Source: an uncultured beta proteobacterium (GTDB lineage: Bacteria; Pseudomonadota; Gammaproteobacteria; Burkholderiales; Burkholderiaceae_B). From it: a DNA stretch of 7,890 nt. The translations under genes and the position numbers were made by a program. Numbering within the stretch: position 1 is the stretch's first letter; each line of letters begins with the position of its first letter. Positions 6,096-7,890 of the stretch are shown here, one piece after another. Below the pieces are notes generated by a model, which had not been told where the DNA came from, did not search any database, and saw only the letters and a list, made by a program, of their open reading frames with translations. Location: the NCBI GenBank assembly GCA_903924715.1, contig CAIYCP010000736.1, positions 1-7,890 of the forward strand, given 5' to 3'.

Positions 6096-6890
6096 GTGTT
6101 TAGATTAGATGGCAAGGTCGCCTTGGTGACTGGTTGCGGCACGCTTGGTGAGGGCTGGGGTAATGGCAAGGCGATTTCTGTCGCCTTGGCGAGGCAAGGC
6201 GCTAGCATCTTTGGATCAGACCTGAATATCGAAGCGGCCCAACAAACAAAAAAAATCATTGAAGATGAGGGTGGTATTGCACACGTGATCACGGCTGATG
6301 CGACGCAAGCTGACGAAGTTAAAAAGCTAGTCGACGCTTGTATGGCTCAATACGGACGTATTGATATTTTGATTAACAACGTCGGTCGCTCTGAGCCCGG
6401 TGATCCGGTCAGTATGAGCGAGCAAATCTGGGATGACCAGATGGATATCAATGTAAAAGCCGCGTTCCTGGCCTGTAAATATGTGCTGCCGATCATGGAG
6501 GCGCAAGGCAAGGGCTCTATCGTCAGTATTTCGTCGGTTGCGGGCTTGCGTTATGTTGGCAAACCACAGGTTGGCTATGCGGCCGGTAAAGCAGCGTTGA
6601 TGCAACTGACCAAAACAACAGGCGTGTTGTATGCTGATCGTGGCGTACGTTTGAATTGCGTGGCGCCTGGCTTGGTATTTACGCCGCTCGTGAAGCGCTT
6701 GGCTGATAAATATGCGAAAGGCGATTATGAAGGCTTTGTTGCGCATCGTCATAAGCAGGTGCCCGCGGGTTATATGGGCGATGCGTGGGATGTCGCCAAT
6801 ACCGTTGTCTTTTTAGCAAGTGACGAAGCGCGCTACATCACTGGCCAAACAATCGTGGTGGATGGCGGTTTGACCTCAACCACTCCTTAA
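6096..6890 (+). CDS. SDR-family NAD(P)-dependent oxidoreductase, first of a tandem pair
   Basis: Short-chain dehydrogenases interconvert alcohols and ketones with NAD(P). The 264-residue protein has the usual full length. Its nucleotide-binding loop is an extended version, T12-G13-CGTLGEGWGNG-K25-A26, about five residues longer than the common TGxxxGxG loop. Asp42 at the end of the second strand favours NAD over NADP. NNVG (94-97) and the catalytic set Asn119, Ser147, Tyr161 and Lys165 (YAAGK) are intact, so it should be active. The C-terminal end has FLASDEARYITGQ and VVDGG, typical of classical SDRs. The start is a GTG at 6096 with AAGGAA at 6085-6090 five bases upstream. It lies 38 bases after the membrane protein gene and 20 before a homologue, consistent with one operon. 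Names such as 3-oxoacyl-ACP reductase or glucose dehydrogenase would be over-calls. Confidence 0.93.
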   Translation: MFRLDGKVALVTGCGTLGEGWGNGKAISVALARQGASIFGSDLNIEAAQQTKKIIEDEGGIAHVITADATQADEVKKLVDACMAQYGRIDILINNVGRSEPGDPVSMSEQIWDDQMDINVKAAFLACKYVLPIMEAQGKGSIVSISSVAGLRYVGKPQVGYAAGKAALMQLTKTTGVLYADRGVRLNCVAPGLVFTPLVKRLADKYAKGDYEGFVAHRHKQVPAGYMGDAWDVANTVVFLASDEARYITGQTIVVDGGLTSTTP

Positions 6891-6910
6891 TGACTTTTTA
6901 AAGATATCGT

Positions 6911-7720
6911 ATGACGCAATCTCAAGGCAGGCTCGCCAACAAAGTCGCAATTATCACGGGTGCCGGTTGTATCGGCCCGGGCTGGGGTAATGGTCGGGCG
7001 ATTGCGATGCGCTTTGCGCAAGAAGGTGCGCGGGTGTTCGCAGTGGATAAAGATATGGCTGCGATGACCGACACACTCGCGTTGATCAAAGAGTTTGACG
7101 GCGACGTCACGCCTTACACCTGTGATGTGACAGACAGTAAAGCGATTCAAGGATTGGTGGCTGCATGTCTGAAGCAATACGGCACAGTCGATATCTTGGT
7201 CAACAACGTGGGCGGGCCTGTGCGCGGCGGCCCAATCGAGCTGAGCGAAGAAAACTGGGATTCTCAGATCGACATCAATCTTAAGACCGTTTTTTTGATG
7301 TGCAAATATGTCATGCCCATCATGGAGGCCAAAGGTGCCGGCTCAGTCGTCAATATTTCGTCGACCTCGGGCATTCGCTTTTCGGGTGCGCCTCAGGTGG
7401 GTTACGCCGCAGCAAAAGCCGGTGTCATACAGTTTGGCCGAGTGGTTGCGGTTGAGTATGCCAAAAAAGGCATCCGCGTAAACTCAGTGCTGCCAGGCTT
7501 GCTGCATACGCCGCTTGTTGAAGCTGTGTTGGCGGGCGCGCAGGCGGGCGGCGATGCCGAGGGCTTGTTAAAGCGCAGGCAGGCACGCATCCCTATGTTA
7601 TTTATGGGCGATGGCCGAGATACCGCCAACGCAGTATTATTTTTAGCCTCGGATGAGGCGCGTTTCATTACCGGCACCGAGCTCATTGTCGATGGCGGCA
7701 TGAGTGCGAAGTGCGACTAG
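6911..7720 (+). CDS. SDR-family NAD(P)-dependent oxidoreductase, second of a tandem pair
   Basis: This 269-residue classical SDR is clearly homologous to the preceding gene, with by eye a little under half the residues identical. It shares the extended loop GPGWGNGRA (22-30), DILVNNVGG (94-102), the CKYVMPIMEAK stretch (131-141), PQVGYAAAKAG (161-171) and FLASDEARFITG. Asp46 again suggests NAD use. Catalytic Asn123, Ser151, Tyr165 and Lys169 are all present. The loop after the PG motif, which usually shapes the substrate pocket, differs from the partner: LAGAQAGGDAEGLLKRR here against a shorter, more charged segment there. The pair may therefore handle different substrates or steps. The ATG at 6911 has only a weak AAAGAT upstream and lies 20 bases after the previous stop, so it probably depends on translation of that gene. 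Confidence 0.93.
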   Translation: MTQSQGRLANKVAIITGAGCIGPGWGNGRAIAMRFAQEGARVFAVDKDMAAMTDTLALIKEFDGDVTPYTCDVTDSKAIQGLVAACLKQYGTVDILVNNVGGPVRGGPIELSEENWDSQIDINLKTVFLMCKYVMPIMEAKGAGSVVNISSTSGIRFSGAPQVGYAAAKAGVIQFGRVVAVEYAKKGIRVNSVLPGLLHTPLVEAVLAGAQAGGDAEGLLKRRQARIPMLFMGDGRDTANAVLFLASDEARFITGTELIVDGGMSAKCD

Positions 7721-7733
7721 AGTAAAAAATCTT
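7721..7733 (+). repeat. 13-base direct repeat, copy 2 (AGTAAAAAATCTT)
   Basis: Identical to 6061-6073. This copy starts immediately after the stop codon of the second dehydrogenase and 33 bases before the next ATG, nearly the same distance from a start codon as the first copy (35 bases). The similar placement argues mildly for a function or for a past duplication of a gene with its leader. Confidence 0.5.
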
Positions 7734-7753
7734 ACAGACACCGGAGACTAAAC

Positions 7754-7890
7754 ATGAAAGCAGCTGTATTAACGAATGAAGGATTTCATATTACCGAGGC
7801 AACAAAGCCTACCCCAACCGCCGATCAGGTATTGGTGCGTGTGCGTGCGGCGGGATTAAATCGCGCAGACCTTGGTGTGATCTCGGGCGG
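7754..7890 (+). CDS. Medium-chain dehydrogenase/reductase, quinone oxidoreductase-like (3' end missing)
   Basis: Only the first 45 residues are in the window. They match the start of the GroES-like catalytic domain of medium-chain dehydrogenases: MKAAVL at the N-terminus, then DQVLVRVRAAGLNRADL (24-40). The GLNRADL segment, with Asn-Arg where zinc alcohol dehydrogenases usually have a Cys ligand, points to the zinc-free NADPH:quinone oxidoreductase branch. The ATG at 7754 has GGAG at 7743-7746 seven bases upstream. It lies 33 bases after the second SDR on the same strand, so it probably belongs to the same catabolic operon. The cofactor-binding domain and the rest of the catalytic domain are beyond the window edge, so activity and substrate cannot be judged. 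Confidence 0.85.
   Translation, partial: MKAAVLTNEGFHITEATKPTPTADQVLVRVRAAGLNRADLGVISG

Noticed and set aside
6327..6752. Reverse-strand open frame of 141 residues inside the first SDR gene
   Set aside because: It is antisense to an intact SDR with all catalytic residues, and I see no domain or ribosome site.
7531..7550. GGCGGGCG repeated at 7531-7538 and 7543-7550
   Set aside because: It lies within the coding frame of the second SDR and simply encodes an Ala/Gly-rich loop, so no separate element is needed.

Overview
The window reads as a chromosomal segment of a betaproteobacterium, most likely Burkholderiales (Alcaligenaceae-like). This is inferred from the moderate GC content by eye, the protein families present, and the rubrerythrin / Fe-S protein / DUF3501 neighbourhood. 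All supported genes lie on the + strand and are closely packed. There are no RNA genes, CRISPR arrays or mobile elements that I can support.

Region 1 (1-716) is the 3' three quarters of a 3-hydroxyacyl-CoA dehydrogenase-like gene of the lambda-crystallin / L-gulonate dehydrogenase type. It is cut by the left edge of the window.

Region 2 (869-3383) is a three-gene redox cassette. It holds a short rubrerythrin with no rubredoxin domain, a GlpC/HdrD-like protein with two cysteine-rich iron-sulfur motifs and two CCG domains, and a DUF3501 protein of unknown function. A good intrinsic terminator (1357-1388), preceded by a second strong hairpin (1314-1340), separates rubrerythrin from the two downstream genes. 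With only 36 bases between this terminator and the next start codon, differential expression by partial termination is likely. A second, weaker terminator candidate (3393-3442) closes the cassette. My reading is that the Fe-S protein, perhaps with DUF3501, feeds electrons to rubrerythrin for peroxide reduction or oxidative-stress defence. That link is inference.

Region 3 (3538-7890 and beyond) looks like one catabolic operon. It starts with TRAP transporter small and large permeases (DctQ and DctM, overlapping by ATGA) and continues with a two-TM protein with a possible PH-like tail. Two tandem, clearly homologous short-chain dehydrogenases follow, then the start of a medium-chain dehydrogenase/quinone oxidoreductase that runs off the right edge. 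The leader of this operon holds a strong bulged hairpin (3487-3518) just before the ribosome binding site. No DctP binding protein is present in the window. The likely job is uptake and oxidation of an organic acid or hydroxylated compound, but the substrate cannot be read from the sequence.
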